21,078 bases of DNA, taken from Ruminococcus sp. UBA3800. GTDB lineage: Bacteria > Bacillota > Clostridia > Oscillospirales > Ruminococcaceae. The number at the start of each line of letters is the position of its first letter. Within the stretch, counting starts at the first letter, position 1. The notes beneath the pieces were generated by a model. It worked only from the letters and a program-made list of their open reading frames with translations. It made no database searches and was not told the DNA's origin. The stretch is taken from assembly GCA_002368715.1 (NCBI GenBank), contig DFEO01000020.1:1-21078 (forward strand), in the 5' to 3' direction. The position numbers were made by a program, and so were the translations under genes. Of this stretch, positions 12,933 through 19,832 are shown piece by piece.

Positions 12933-13700
12933 TCATTCCACCTTCTCAAACTGCTCGGCCGGCACACCGCAGAGCGGACAGACAAAATCCTCCGGAAGCT
13001 CCTCGCCCTCGTACTCATATCCGCACACAGTGCATCTCCAGATAGTCTTGCCGTCTGCTGTCTTTGCAACAGGCACAGCATCCTCCTCCTTGTCGGGGAC
13101 CACTTTCTCAAAGTCGGAAGCCGGATGCTTGCACAGCGGACAGATAAAGTCCTCCGGAAGCTCCTCGCCCTCATAGATGTAGCCGCATATCTTGCAGCGC
13201 CACACTGTCTTTTGCGACTTCTGCGGCTTTGGTTTTATGTTTGCGTGATAATAGTCATAGGTGGCCGAGGGAGCATCGCTCAGTATCTTCATATCGGTGA
13301 CATCGGCAATGAACATCGTGTGGGTGCCAAGATCTATCTCCTGACACACCTTGCCCGAGATATAGGCGTTTGTACCCTTTGTTATATAAAGCTCGCCGTT
13401 GTCCGCCCTCGCACAGTCTTTGAAGTCAGCGAACTTGTCGCAGTCTCTGCCGGAACGGAAGCCGAAATGCTCAAACAGAGAAAAGTCTGCGTCCTGACTT
13501 ATTACGGATGCGGTGAAGCTCTTAGTATAGGCTATCATATCGTGTGTAAGGTTTGACTTGTTCACGGTGATGCTCACTCTGTTCGGGGTGCCGGTCACCT
13601 GCTGGAGAGTGTTTGTTATACATCCGTTGTCCTTTTCTCCCAGTCTGACAGTGAGCACGAAAAGCCCGTAGCTGATCCTGTAAACAGCGTTCTTATCCAT
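12933..13700 (-). CDS. Flavin reductase-like protein with two C-terminal rubredoxin domains (high-molecular-weight rubredoxin type)
   Basis: A 255-residue electron carrier. The N-terminal part (about 1-155) is an FMN-binding split-barrel domain of the flavin-reductase type. Two rubredoxin domains follow, each with the short CX2C-14-CX2C spacing of rubrerythrin-like rubredoxins: Cys169, Cys172, Cys187, Cys190 and Cys223, Cys226, Cys241, Cys244. In anaerobes, proteins with one such domain (Hrb of Moorella) pass electrons from NADH to flavodiiron proteins for oxygen or NO reduction. The tandem arrangement suggests a local duplication. The ATG at 13700 is chosen because GGAGGT lies 6-7 nt upstream; the ATG two codons earlier abuts that site. 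Monopartite promoter at 13755-13783; coupled to a 64-residue protein. No flavodiiron gene is in the window. Confidence 0.93.
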   Translation of the reverse strand: MDKNAVYRISYGLFVLTVRLGEKDNGCITNTLQQVTGTPNRVSITVNKSNLTHDMIAYTKSFTASVISQDADFSLFEHFGFRSGRDCDKFADFKDCARADNGELYITKGTNAYISGKVCQEIDLGTHTMFIADVTDMKILSDAPSATYDYYHANIKPKPQKSQKTVWRCKICGYIYEGEELPEDFICPLCKHPASDFEKVVPDKEEDAVPVAKTADGKTIWRCTVCGYEYEGEELPEDFVCPLCGVPAEQFEKVE

Positions 13701-13728
13701 ATTCATACCTCCGTTTCTATGCTTGGGT

Positions 13729-13743
13729 CACAGACATCCTGTG
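13729..13743. promoter_or_regulatory. Small inverted repeat in the rubredoxin operon leader
   Basis: CACAG-ACATC-CTGTG lies just downstream of the predicted transcription start. It could be an operator; it does not match the Rex consensus (TTGTTAA half-sites). Confidence 0.3.
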
Positions 13744-13754
13744 GCACCACCTTT

Positions 13755-13783
13755 ATCATAACCGCAAACGAGGATGATGTCAA
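13755..13783 (-). promoter_or_regulatory. Strong sigma-A promoter of the rubredoxin operon
   Basis: Minus-strand TTGACA (13778-13783) and TATGAT (13755-13760), 17-bp spacer. Confidence 0.9.
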
Positions 13784-13829
13784 GACGTTTTTTGCTTCCT
13801 GCTTATAGAATTATCGGCAGCCGTTTTGT

Positions 13830-14696
13830 TCAGTTTGCCGTCTTGATGCCCAGAGCCTTTATTATATCCTCTTCTTTTAAGCTCCCCTTGCGGTCGATAC
13901 GTTTGAGACAGAAAAGGCCGTTCGGGGCTCCTCGCCTGATGTGGTTTATACCGCTGTCACAGGTCATCACAGCTTCAAAGCCGCATTCGCCTATCGTCTG
14001 TTTTGCCATATCATCGGCATGACCCTTCGGAAAAGTGAACACGTTCGGTTTGAAAGCGCAGTGCTCGTCACAAAGGCGCTGGAGTGTGAACACATCATTG
14101 AAGATGACCCGCCTGTACTGTCTTTCGCTCTCACCTTTTTTTCTCAGGCAGCCACGACGCTGCGTGTCTTTGAACAGCGAATAGGTCCCGTTTGCAAACT
14201 CGAACCTGCCGCCTGTCCGCATAGCCTTTATGCTTTCCCAGTCAAGGTGTGTTCTTTCGGGGTCGGGGTCCGCATCGTCGGCAGCATGGTCGGTCAGCTC
14301 GCCGCTTATGGTTATCAGAAATCTTGCATCCTTTTTCTCGGCTAAGTTCACAAGCTCCGTCAGACACCCGAGGTATCCCTCGTCGACCGTAAGCACGATG
14401 GGATGCTCGGGCAGATCGCCGCCGTAGTTCACGAACCGTATCAGGTCATTGACGAGCACAGGCTCATATCCCAGAGAACGGTAAAGGTCGATGTCCTCCT
14501 CAAGCTGTGAATAGGTACAGACATCTCCCTGCGGCCGTGACTTTTTGCTCAGTGCAGCATAACGAATAACGGGAACGCTGCGGCTGTCAGGGTCGGCACC
14601 TGCCGTTTCGCTCTTCATCGCCGAAAGGCTCCTCCCGCAGCCGCAAAGCAGCATAAGACACAGCACTGCCGCCGACAGAATAGGTAGCTTTTTCAT
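13830..14696 (-). CDS. Lipoprotein with polysaccharide-deacetylase (NodB) fold and lost metal ligands
   Basis: A 288-residue exported lipoprotein. The signal peptide ends in a lipobox LCGC with lipid-bearing Cys20. The body follows the IcaB/PgaB-like deacetylase pattern: the usual MYHH stretch reads IRYAAL (44-49), motif 1 TFDDGY reads TVDEGY (103-108), and the SHTYxLH metal motif reads NGTYSLF (169-175). The FxYPxG motif is kept as FTFPKG (220-225). Asp105 could still be a base, but the second Asp and both metal-binding histidines are missing, so zinc-dependent deacetylation is unlikely. It may bind glycan without cutting it. ATG at 14696 has AGAGGGAG upstream. Divergent from the chemoreceptor gene. 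No terminator is obvious before the rubredoxin promoter, which lies about 45 bp downstream. Confidence 0.82.
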   Translation of the reverse strand: MKKLPILSAAVLCLMLLCGCGRSLSAMKSETAGADPDSRSVPVIRYAALSKKSRPQGDVCTYSQLEEDIDLYRSLGYEPVLVNDLIRFVNYGGDLPEHPIVLTVDEGYLGCLTELVNLAEKKDARFLITISGELTDHAADDADPDPERTHLDWESIKAMRTGGRFEFANGTYSLFKDTQRRGCLRKKGESERQYRRVIFNDVFTLQRLCDEHCAFKPNVFTFPKGHADDMAKQTIGECGFEAVMTCDSGINHIRRGAPNGLFCLKRIDRKGSLKEEDIIKALGIKTAN

Positions 14697-14742
14697 ATAT
14701 CTCCCTCTTTTATGTGTTATTTGCATAATAATCATCCTTATA

Positions 14743-14772
14743 ATTCTATGCCAAAATAATAAAAAAATACAA
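14743..14772 (-). promoter_or_regulatory. Candidate promoter of the deacetylase-like lipoprotein gene
   Basis: Minus-strand TTGTAT (14767-14772) and TAGAAT (14743-14748), 18-bp spacer, in a very AT-rich stretch. Weaker than the other promoters. Confidence 0.4.
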
Positions 14773-14791
14773 AAAAATCTTCTGCTGACCC

Positions 14792-14820
14792 TTGAAATAT
14801 TTGTGCAAATGTGATATAAT
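14792..14820 (+). promoter_or_regulatory. Sigma-A promoter of the chemoreceptor gene
   Basis: TTGAAA (14792-14797) and TATAAT (14815-14820), 17-bp spacer, with the CTTGAAATAT -35 block shared with two other promoters. Confidence 0.85.
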
Positions 14821-14829
14821 GTACTAAAT

Positions 14830-14856
14830 GGACGTTAAGTCCCTGCCGCAGGATGC
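14830..14856 (+). promoter_or_regulatory. Paired hairpins in the chemoreceptor leader
   Basis: Two small stem-loops follow the promoter: GGAC/GTCC (14830-14842) around GTTAA, then GCCGC/GCGGC around AGGAT (about 14844-14858 in full). The second exposes GGA in its loop, the shape recognised by CsrA. Whether CsrA exists in this organism cannot be seen here. Confidence 0.35.
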
Positions 14857-14881
14857 GGCTGATATAAACAAATCGGAGGTG

Positions 14882-14914
14882 ATGACATATCCCATGCGGA
14901 TATGGTTTATATGA
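14882..14914 (+). CDS. Possible 10-codon leader ORF overlapping the chemoreceptor start
   Basis: ATG at 14882, just after the GGAGGT site (14875-14880), opens a 10-codon frame (MTYPMRIWFI) whose TGA overlaps the ATG of the chemoreceptor as ATGA. An internal ATG at 14894 is better spaced from the site. The chemoreceptor start itself is about 30 nt from any good ribosome binding site, so coupled re-initiation is plausible. Translation is unproven. Confidence 0.35.
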   Translation: MTYPMRIWFI

Positions 14915-16986
14915 AAAAACTTCGTACTAAAATGCTGTTTGCGATGGTCATGATTGCGGTAGCCGTTTTTATTTTTCTTGGCGCCTCTATGATCTTCTTT
15001 ATCTCAAATTCGATAGAAAAGTCGATAATCATCGCTATGAAGCCTATGGCCAAGAGTGCGGCAGACGACTTCAATGAAACGCTGACTATGTATGTGAACT
15101 CTGTCACCAATACGGCAGGCACAGATGCTTTCAAGGATGCCGCTGACAATGACCAGAGGATAGAAATGCTCCAGTCGAGCTTTACAAAGAACAACAACCA
15201 GTATATCTCGATAGCTATACTTGACGGCAGCGGATCGGTTCTTGCTGCAAGCGGAGATTTCGCAGCCGAGGGCGTTACCAAGGAGATGTGCGATGAAGCA
15301 AAGAGCATGACAGCTGCTCTTGTCACCGACATTTACGGGACCGACGACGGCAAGATGTTCTCTATCATCTGCTCGGGCAAGGACTCGAACGGAAAGGATC
15401 TGCTGTCGGTGCTCACAGTAAAGACAGCTATGCTCTCGAAGGATCTCAATTCGTTCAAGCTCGGCAGCAGAGGTTTTCTCTATGTTATAGACAAAAAGGG
15501 CAAGGTGCTCGTTGACCCGTCTTCAAAGGACGCAAAGGCAGACATCTTCAGCAGCAAAGACAAGGATGTTGCCGATGTCTCCAAGAGTATACTCGGTACG
15601 GACGAGGGCGACGAAAAGTATAAACACAACGACACCACCTACTATACATATCATGTTAAGACCGACTATTTCGGCTCTAAGATCGTTATGACGACCGATA
15701 TCGCTGACTTTGCAGAGTCGCAGAACGTGGCTGTGAGAAACGGACTCATTATCGGAACGATAATCCTTATCATAACCGTGATCTTTGCGATATTCTTCGC
15801 ATCAAGACTGTCTAAGCCTATCATATCGACCACTAACCGACTTCGCAGCCTGGCTCAGGGCAACCTGACCGACCCCGTTGACGTGTGGTACTCGAAGGAT
15901 GAGCTGGGCGTTCTGTCCACCTCGCTGGAGGAAACGGTATTCTCGCTGAGACAGTATATAAGCCTTATCACCTATTCACTGACGCAGATATCCGAGGGCA
16001 ACCTCCAGTACAGGCTCGAGGGCAACTTCAAGGGCGACTTTTTCAAGATCAAGAGCACGTTCAATGAGATCTTTGACTCTCTCAATGATACGTTTGCATC
16101 TATCAACCTCTCCGCCGAGCAGGTGAACTCAGGCGCTATCCAGGTGTCCGACTACTCACAATCAGTTTCTCAGGGTGCTACCCAGCAGGCTTCCGCTATC
16201 GAGGAGCTTTCTGCCACCCTCACTGACGTTTCGGCTCAGATAGCGCAGAACTCGGAAGACTCGAAGAACGCTTTCGACTTCGTTTCCGAAAACACCGAGG
16301 CTGTCAACAACTGCAACGAGGACATGGCTAATATGCTCAAGGCAATGAACGCTATCAAGACCTCGTCCGACGAGATCGCAAAAATAATCAAGGTCATCGA
16401 CGAGATCTCCTTCCAGACGAACATCCTTGCTCTCAATGCCGCCGTTGAGGCTGCAAGAGAAGGATCCAAGGGCTTCGGTGTCGTTGCCGACGAGGTAAGA
16501 CGTCTTGCTTCCCGTTCGGCTGAGGCCGCAAAGCAGACCGCTGACCTTATCGAAAATTCGTCCCTGGCTGTTGCCAAGGGCTCGCAGATAGCCGAGCAGA
16601 CCGCTAAGAGCCTGAGCGACATAGTTGAAAAGTCCAACCAGATAAGAGCACTGGTAAAGAATATCACAGAGGCTTCCGAGACACAGTCCGGAGCTATCGC
16701 ACAGGTAAACACAGGTGTAGACCAGATCTCGGCTGTCGTTTCGGCAAATACCTCTACCGCTGTAAGCACCGCTTCGGCTTCTGAGGAGCTTTCGAGCCAG
16801 TCGCTGATACTCAAGAATATGATCGCAAGGTTCAAGCTTGATGACGGTGAGGAGCGCCGTGACAATACAAGAAGGTTCAGCTATGTTGATGACGAGCCTG
16901 AGCCCGAACCGGATGATGACGACGAGATGCCTGTGCCGTCGGTCGATGACGAGGAATTCTCGCCATCCTCGGATGATGAGTATTGA
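14911..16986 (+). CDS. Methyl-accepting chemotaxis protein with extracellular dCache-type sensor
   Basis: A 691-residue transmembrane chemoreceptor. A membrane segment (about 9-31) is followed by an extracellular Cache-type sensor (about 35-270), a second membrane segment (277-298), a HAMP domain (about 299-352) and the long signalling coiled coil (about 400-640). The hairpin tip that binds CheA and CheW is conserved, FQTNILALNAAVEAAREG (501-518). After it comes VVADEVRRLA. The C-terminus (650-691) is an acidic, Pro/Asp-rich tail without the CheR/CheB pentapeptide. Receptors of this kind sense small molecules and control swimming, or other outputs where no flagella exist. No other chemotaxis or flagellar gene is present. 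The start at 14911 gives a basic MKKLRTK N-terminus; ATG at 14902 is an alternative. See the leader ORF for its unusual start. Confidence 0.93.
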   Translation: MKKLRTKMLFAMVMIAVAVFIFLGASMIFFISNSIEKSIIIAMKPMAKSAADDFNETLTMYVNSVTNTAGTDAFKDAADNDQRIEMLQSSFTKNNNQYISIAILDGSGSVLAASGDFAAEGVTKEMCDEAKSMTAALVTDIYGTDDGKMFSIICSGKDSNGKDLLSVLTVKTAMLSKDLNSFKLGSRGFLYVIDKKGKVLVDPSSKDAKADIFSSKDKDVADVSKSILGTDEGDEKYKHNDTTYYTYHVKTDYFGSKIVMTTDIADFAESQNVAVRNGLIIGTIILIITVIFAIFFASRLSKPIISTTNRLRSLAQGNLTDPVDVWYSKDELGVLSTSLEETVFSLRQYISLITYSLTQISEGNLQYRLEGNFKGDFFKIKSTFNEIFDSLNDTFASINLSAEQVNSGAIQVSDYSQSVSQGATQQASAIEELSATLTDVSAQIAQNSEDSKNAFDFVSENTEAVNNCNEDMANMLKAMNAIKTSSDEIAKIIKVIDEISFQTNILALNAAVEAAREGSKGFGVVADEVRRLASRSAEAAKQTADLIENSSLAVAKGSQIAEQTAKSLSDIVEKSNQIRALVKNITEASETQSGAIAQVNTGVDQISAVVSANTSTAVSTASASEELSSQSLILKNMIARFKLDDGEERRDNTRRFSYVDDEPEPEPDDDDEMPVPSVDDEEFSPSSDDEY

Positions 16987-17007
16987 TCTTTTACACTGTA
17001 ACAAAAG

Positions 17008-17025
17008 CCCCCGCTAAGGCGGGGG
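17008..17025 (+). terminator. Hairpin after the chemoreceptor gene
   Basis: A 7-bp stem CCCCCGC/GCGGGGG with loop TAAG. The plus-strand tail (TAACATTTAT) is a poor U-tract, so some read-through into the downstream phosphofructokinase gene is likely; no separate promoter for that gene is evident in the 38-bp gap. Confidence 0.6.
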
Positions 17026-17063
17026 TAACATTTATAAACCAAAATGAAAGGACTTGAAGCTCT

Positions 17064-18137
17064 ATGAAAAGACGTATCGGAATCCTTACCAGCGGCGGCG
17101 ACTGCCCGGGACTTAATGCTACTATCAGAGGAGTCGCAAAAGCCTGTTATGAAAAATTCGGCGAAGATGTGGAGATAGTCGGCATCGAGGACGGCTATTT
17201 CGGACTTATAAATAATATGTGCAAGGAAATGAAGCAGTCTGATTTCTCGGGCATCCTGACGACAGGCGGTACTATCTTCGGAACAAAGAGGACACCCTTC
17301 AAAAAGATGCAGGTCATCGAGGAGGACAATGTTGACAAGGTGAAGGCTATGAAAGCCACCTATAAAAAACAGAAGCTGGACTGTCTGCTCACTCTCGGCG
17401 GAAACGGCACTCATAAGACCGCCAATCTGCTCTCCACAGAGGGGCTCAATGTTATAGGTCTGCCCAAGACCATTGACAATGACATCTGGGGCACCAGCGT
17501 GACCTTTGGGTTCCACACGGCGGTCGATACTGCTACCGACGTTATCGACAGGCTCCATTCCACTGCGAACTCGCACGGACGTATCCTGGTTGCCGAGATC
17601 ATGGGCAACAAAGCAGGCTGGCTTACGCTTTACGCAGGTATAGCAGGCGGTGCGGATATGATCGTTATCCCGGAGATACCTTATGATATCGAAAAGCTGG
17701 CGGAGGCCTGCGAGAAGAGAGAACAGAAGGGCTTCTCGATAATGGCTGTTGCAGAGGGCGCCTTTGACAAGACCGAGGCAAAGATGAAAAAGAAGGAGCG
17801 TGCAAAGTTCAGAGCCGAACAGGGTATCTCGACCGCTACATCGAGGATAGCTTCGCAGATAGAGCAGCTGACCGGCAGAGAAACAAGAGTCTGCGTTCCC
17901 GGACATATGCTCAGAGGCGGCAGCCCGAGCGCTTATGACAGGGTGCTTGCGACCAAGTTCGGTGTGCGTGCAGCCGAGCTTATCAGCAAGGACAAATACG
18001 GCTATGCCGTTGCTATGATAAATGAAAAGGTATCGGAGAACCCTCTTGAGGAGGTCGCAGGGAAGACCAAATTCGTTCCTGCCGATGACCAGATGGTAAA
18101 GACAGCCAAAGAGATCGGTATCGTGTTCGGTGACTGA
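17064..18137 (+). CDS. Second 6-phosphofructokinase, divergent type
   Basis: A 357-residue phosphofructokinase family enzyme, longer than and clearly diverged from the PfkA at 5216-6178. The N-terminal loop is GILTSGGDCPGLNA. The donor site reads GGNGT (112-116) in place of GGDGS, and the catalytic loop reads PKTIDND (134-140) with catalytic Asp138. The glycine in the first motif is the ATP-type residue, while the lysine before TIDND is typical of pyrophosphate-type enzymes. This G/K mixture occurs in ATP-using trypanosomatid enzymes and in some bacterial group III enzymes, so the donor is uncertain. The sugar-phosphate region is MGNKAGWL (180-187). AAAGGA lies 11 nt before the ATG at 17064. 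It is probably co-transcribed with the chemoreceptor and ends at the bidirectional terminator. Confidence 0.93.
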   Translation: MKRRIGILTSGGDCPGLNATIRGVAKACYEKFGEDVEIVGIEDGYFGLINNMCKEMKQSDFSGILTTGGTIFGTKRTPFKKMQVIEEDNVDKVKAMKATYKKQKLDCLLTLGGNGTHKTANLLSTEGLNVIGLPKTIDNDIWGTSVTFGFHTAVDTATDVIDRLHSTANSHGRILVAEIMGNKAGWLTLYAGIAGGADMIVIPEIPYDIEKLAEACEKREQKGFSIMAVAEGAFDKTEAKMKKKERAKFRAEQGISTATSRIASQIEQLTGRETRVCVPGHMLRGGSPSAYDRVLATKFGVRAAELISKDKYGYAVAMINEKVSENPLEEVAGKTKFVPADDQMVKTAKEIGIVFGD

Positions 18138-18178
18138 TCTTTCAGTCTCTGTGCATTGAATGCCCGTGATACAAACAT

Positions 18179-18210
18179 AAAAAAGCCCCCACTTGTGTGG
18201 GGGCTTTTCA
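18179..18210. terminator. Bidirectional terminator between convergent genes
   Basis: A perfect 12-bp stem AAAAGCCCCCAC/GTGGGGGCTTTT (18181-18208) with loop TTGT and runs of A and T on both sides. It serves the phosphofructokinase (plus) and the secreted protein (minus). Confidence 0.93.
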
Positions 18211-18220
18211 TATACAGTCA

Positions 18221-19144
18221 TTATTTCTTCTTAACTATCACAACAACTATAACAGCGATCACAACTACACCGCCGCAGATGCCAAATATAAGAGGAAGGT
18301 TTGAGCTCTCGTCCTTGTCGTCATCCTCAGCCTTGGAGCTGTCGCTCTTTGCTGCGCTGGATGCTTCAGCCTCAGACTCCTTTGTTTCGTCCTTAGTGTC
18401 AACTACCTCGGCAGGAGCAGACTCTTCCGTGTCGTCCTCTTCAAGCTCGGCTGCATAATCAGTGAAGCCCTCGCCGTATACCTGCTCGAACACTTCATCA
18501 GGATAATCCTCGATCTTGTCGGTAGGAAGTCCGGTCACCTTGAATGTAACTGTAATAGGGTCAGCGCTCTTCCAGATCTTGTTGTCCATTTCAGGAGTTA
18601 TCATTCCCTCGGGAAGCTCGCCGTATGCGTTCTTGATCTTTATGATCTTCTGGCCTGCCTCGCCATTAGAGCATTCCTCGAGTATCTGCTCGTGAACGCC
18701 GTCCTCATTGATATCGTTACGGAACGTATACTCTGTTCCGTCGATAACACACTTGGTGATCTCAAATCTCGGACCGATATCCTTCTCAACATCTGCATAT
18801 GTATCAAAGTCGAGATCGACCTCTACACCGAAAAAGCCGAGATCATAATCAAAATCAGGCTTATAGCCGCTCATCTCAACTGTATATTCTCCGTTTCCGG
18901 TGATGTTGACATCCTTGTGTGTTACACCTACAACAGTCTCACAATCCTCGCAAAGAGCTGAAAGAGAAAGCTCATCTCTGTGATCCCACTGATCCAATAT
19001 CTGCCAAACTATACCGCCATGGCAATATACACCATTTTCATCCGGCTCGGGCACAGGAAGCTCAGCGTCTGCACAAACAGGTACAGCGGAAAACGCTGCG
19101 ATAGCTGCTGCGCTCAAAGCACATAGACCTTTCTTAAAAAACAT
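18221..19144 (-). CDS. Secreted protein with C-terminal membrane anchor, unknown function
   Basis: A 307-residue surface protein. It has a cleavable signal peptide (about 1-27, ending ADA), an extracellular beta-rich part (28-230) with five cysteines (41, 65, 68, 132, 158), an acidic Ser/Glu/Asp/Lys-rich stalk (234-282) and a C-terminal membrane segment (283-304) closed by KKK. No sortase LPxTG motif is present, so anchoring is by the membrane segment alone. The odd number of extracellular cysteines, including C-E-D-C (65-68), may allow a disulfide or metal site. I do not recognise a family. The ATG at 19144 is chosen because AAGGAGGG lies upstream and because a longer start would spoil the signal peptide. 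Own promoter at 19175-19203. Confidence 0.85.
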   Translation of the reverse strand: MFFKKGLCALSAAAIAAFSAVPVCADAELPVPEPDENGVYCHGGIVWQILDQWDHRDELSLSALCEDCETVVGVTHKDVNITGNGEYTVEMSGYKPDFDYDLGFFGVEVDLDFDTYADVEKDIGPRFEITKCVIDGTEYTFRNDINEDGVHEQILEECSNGEAGQKIIKIKNAYGELPEGMITPEMDNKIWKSADPITVTFKVTGLPTDKIEDYPDEVFEQVYGEGFTDYAAELEEDDTEESAPAEVVDTKDETKESEAEASSAAKSDSSKAEDDDKDESSNLPLIFGICGGVVVIAVIVVVIVKKK

Positions 19145-19174
19145 AGGGTATCCCTCCTTAAATAATCTAGTTAC

Positions 19175-19203
19175 ATTATAACACAATGTTTCGGATTTGT
19201 AAA
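19175..19203 (-). promoter_or_regulatory. Sigma-A promoter of the secreted protein gene
   Basis: Minus-strand TTTACA (19198-19203) and TATAAT (19175-19180), 17-bp spacer. Divergent from the promoter at 19225-19253. Confidence 0.82.
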
Positions 19204-19224
19204 GAGAATTTAGCCACTTCTCAC

Positions 19225-19253
19225 TTGAAATATACGAAAATATATGATATAAT
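19225..19253 (+). promoter_or_regulatory. Sigma-A promoter of the 157-residue protein gene
   Basis: TTGAAA (19225-19230) and TATAAT (19248-19253), 17-bp spacer, again with CTTGAAATAT. Confidence 0.85.
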
Positions 19254-19286
19254 TAAACTGTTAAAGCTAAAAAGGCAGGTGAGCTT

Positions 19287-19760
19287 ATGTCAAGGATAAG
19301 ATCGGCAGACTTTTACTACGGAGCAGTGCTCTCCAAACTGCTCTCAAGAGGCGCTGATCCGATAATGATCGAAGGTGGTCAGGACAGGCGGATCTATGAG
19401 ATAAAATACAATGACACAAGCTTTACCCTGTTCGTAAAGTTCCGCACCCGCAAGGAGCGCTCCACCGAGGAAGGGCTCAACAGCTGGAAGTTTTCGATCA
19501 AGGAAGATATGCCGCTGCTGAGAGAGCATATGAAAAAGAACAAAAACCTCGTCCTTGCTCTTTTATGCGGCAGTGAGGATCTTGGCGAGAGTGAGCTTGC
19601 GCTTCTGGACTGCAACGAAGTGAACCGGCTCCTGTTTCTTGACAAAGAATCTCTCTCGATAAGCAGACGAAGCGGAGAGAAGTACTACCGCATAGCAAAC
19701 GGCCCCGACCGTGAGGACTCGTTTGAAATAAAGGCAAACAGGATAAACGACCTTTTGTGA
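19287..19760 (+). CDS. Conserved-looking protein of unknown function, 157 residues
   Basis: A soluble, mixed alpha/beta protein with no signal peptide or membrane segment. The N-terminal helix (SADFYYGAVLSKLLSRG) is followed by strands (RIYEIKYNDTSFTLFVKFR) and a Trp-containing segment NSWKFSI (65-71). The rest includes a hydrophobic core strand LVLALLCG (88-95) and a charged C-terminus. I cannot assign a family. The ATG at 19287 has AGGTGA about 5 nt upstream, and the gene has a clear promoter, so it is real. It lies 72 nt before the TraX-family gene in the same direction with no terminator between, so the two are probably co-transcribed. Confidence 0.85.
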   Translation: MSRIRSADFYYGAVLSKLLSRGADPIMIEGGQDRRIYEIKYNDTSFTLFVKFRTRKERSTEEGLNSWKFSIKEDMPLLREHMKKNKNLVLALLCGSEDLGESELALLDCNEVNRLLFLDKESLSISRRSGEKYYRIANGPDREDSFEIKANRINDLL

Positions 19761-19832
19761 ACAAAAATCTGTGCATCGACAGAGCCTGTCCGGGCTGAAA
19801 TATAAAGAGATCCACCTAAACAGAGGGCAAAG

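Noticed and set aside
14821..14880. Cyclic di-GMP riboswitch in the chemoreceptor leader
   Set aside because: The leader is too short, and none of the conserved GEMM-I or GEMM-II sequence blocks is present.
17044..17067. Seven-codon ORF overlapping the second phosphofructokinase start (ATGA)
   Set aside because: Its ATG lies upstream of the AAAGGA site and has no ribosome binding site, so the overlap is probably chance.
16881..18221. A 446-codon open frame on the minus strand across the second phosphofructokinase
   Set aside because: It is antisense to a clear enzyme gene, has Cys/His/Leu-rich composition typical of frame shadows, no ribosome binding site and no family resemblance.
19287..19760. 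Nuclease assignment for the 157-residue protein from its D33...E38-x-K40 pattern
   Set aside because: The spacing does not fit a PD-(D/E)xK core and no other nuclease feature is visible.
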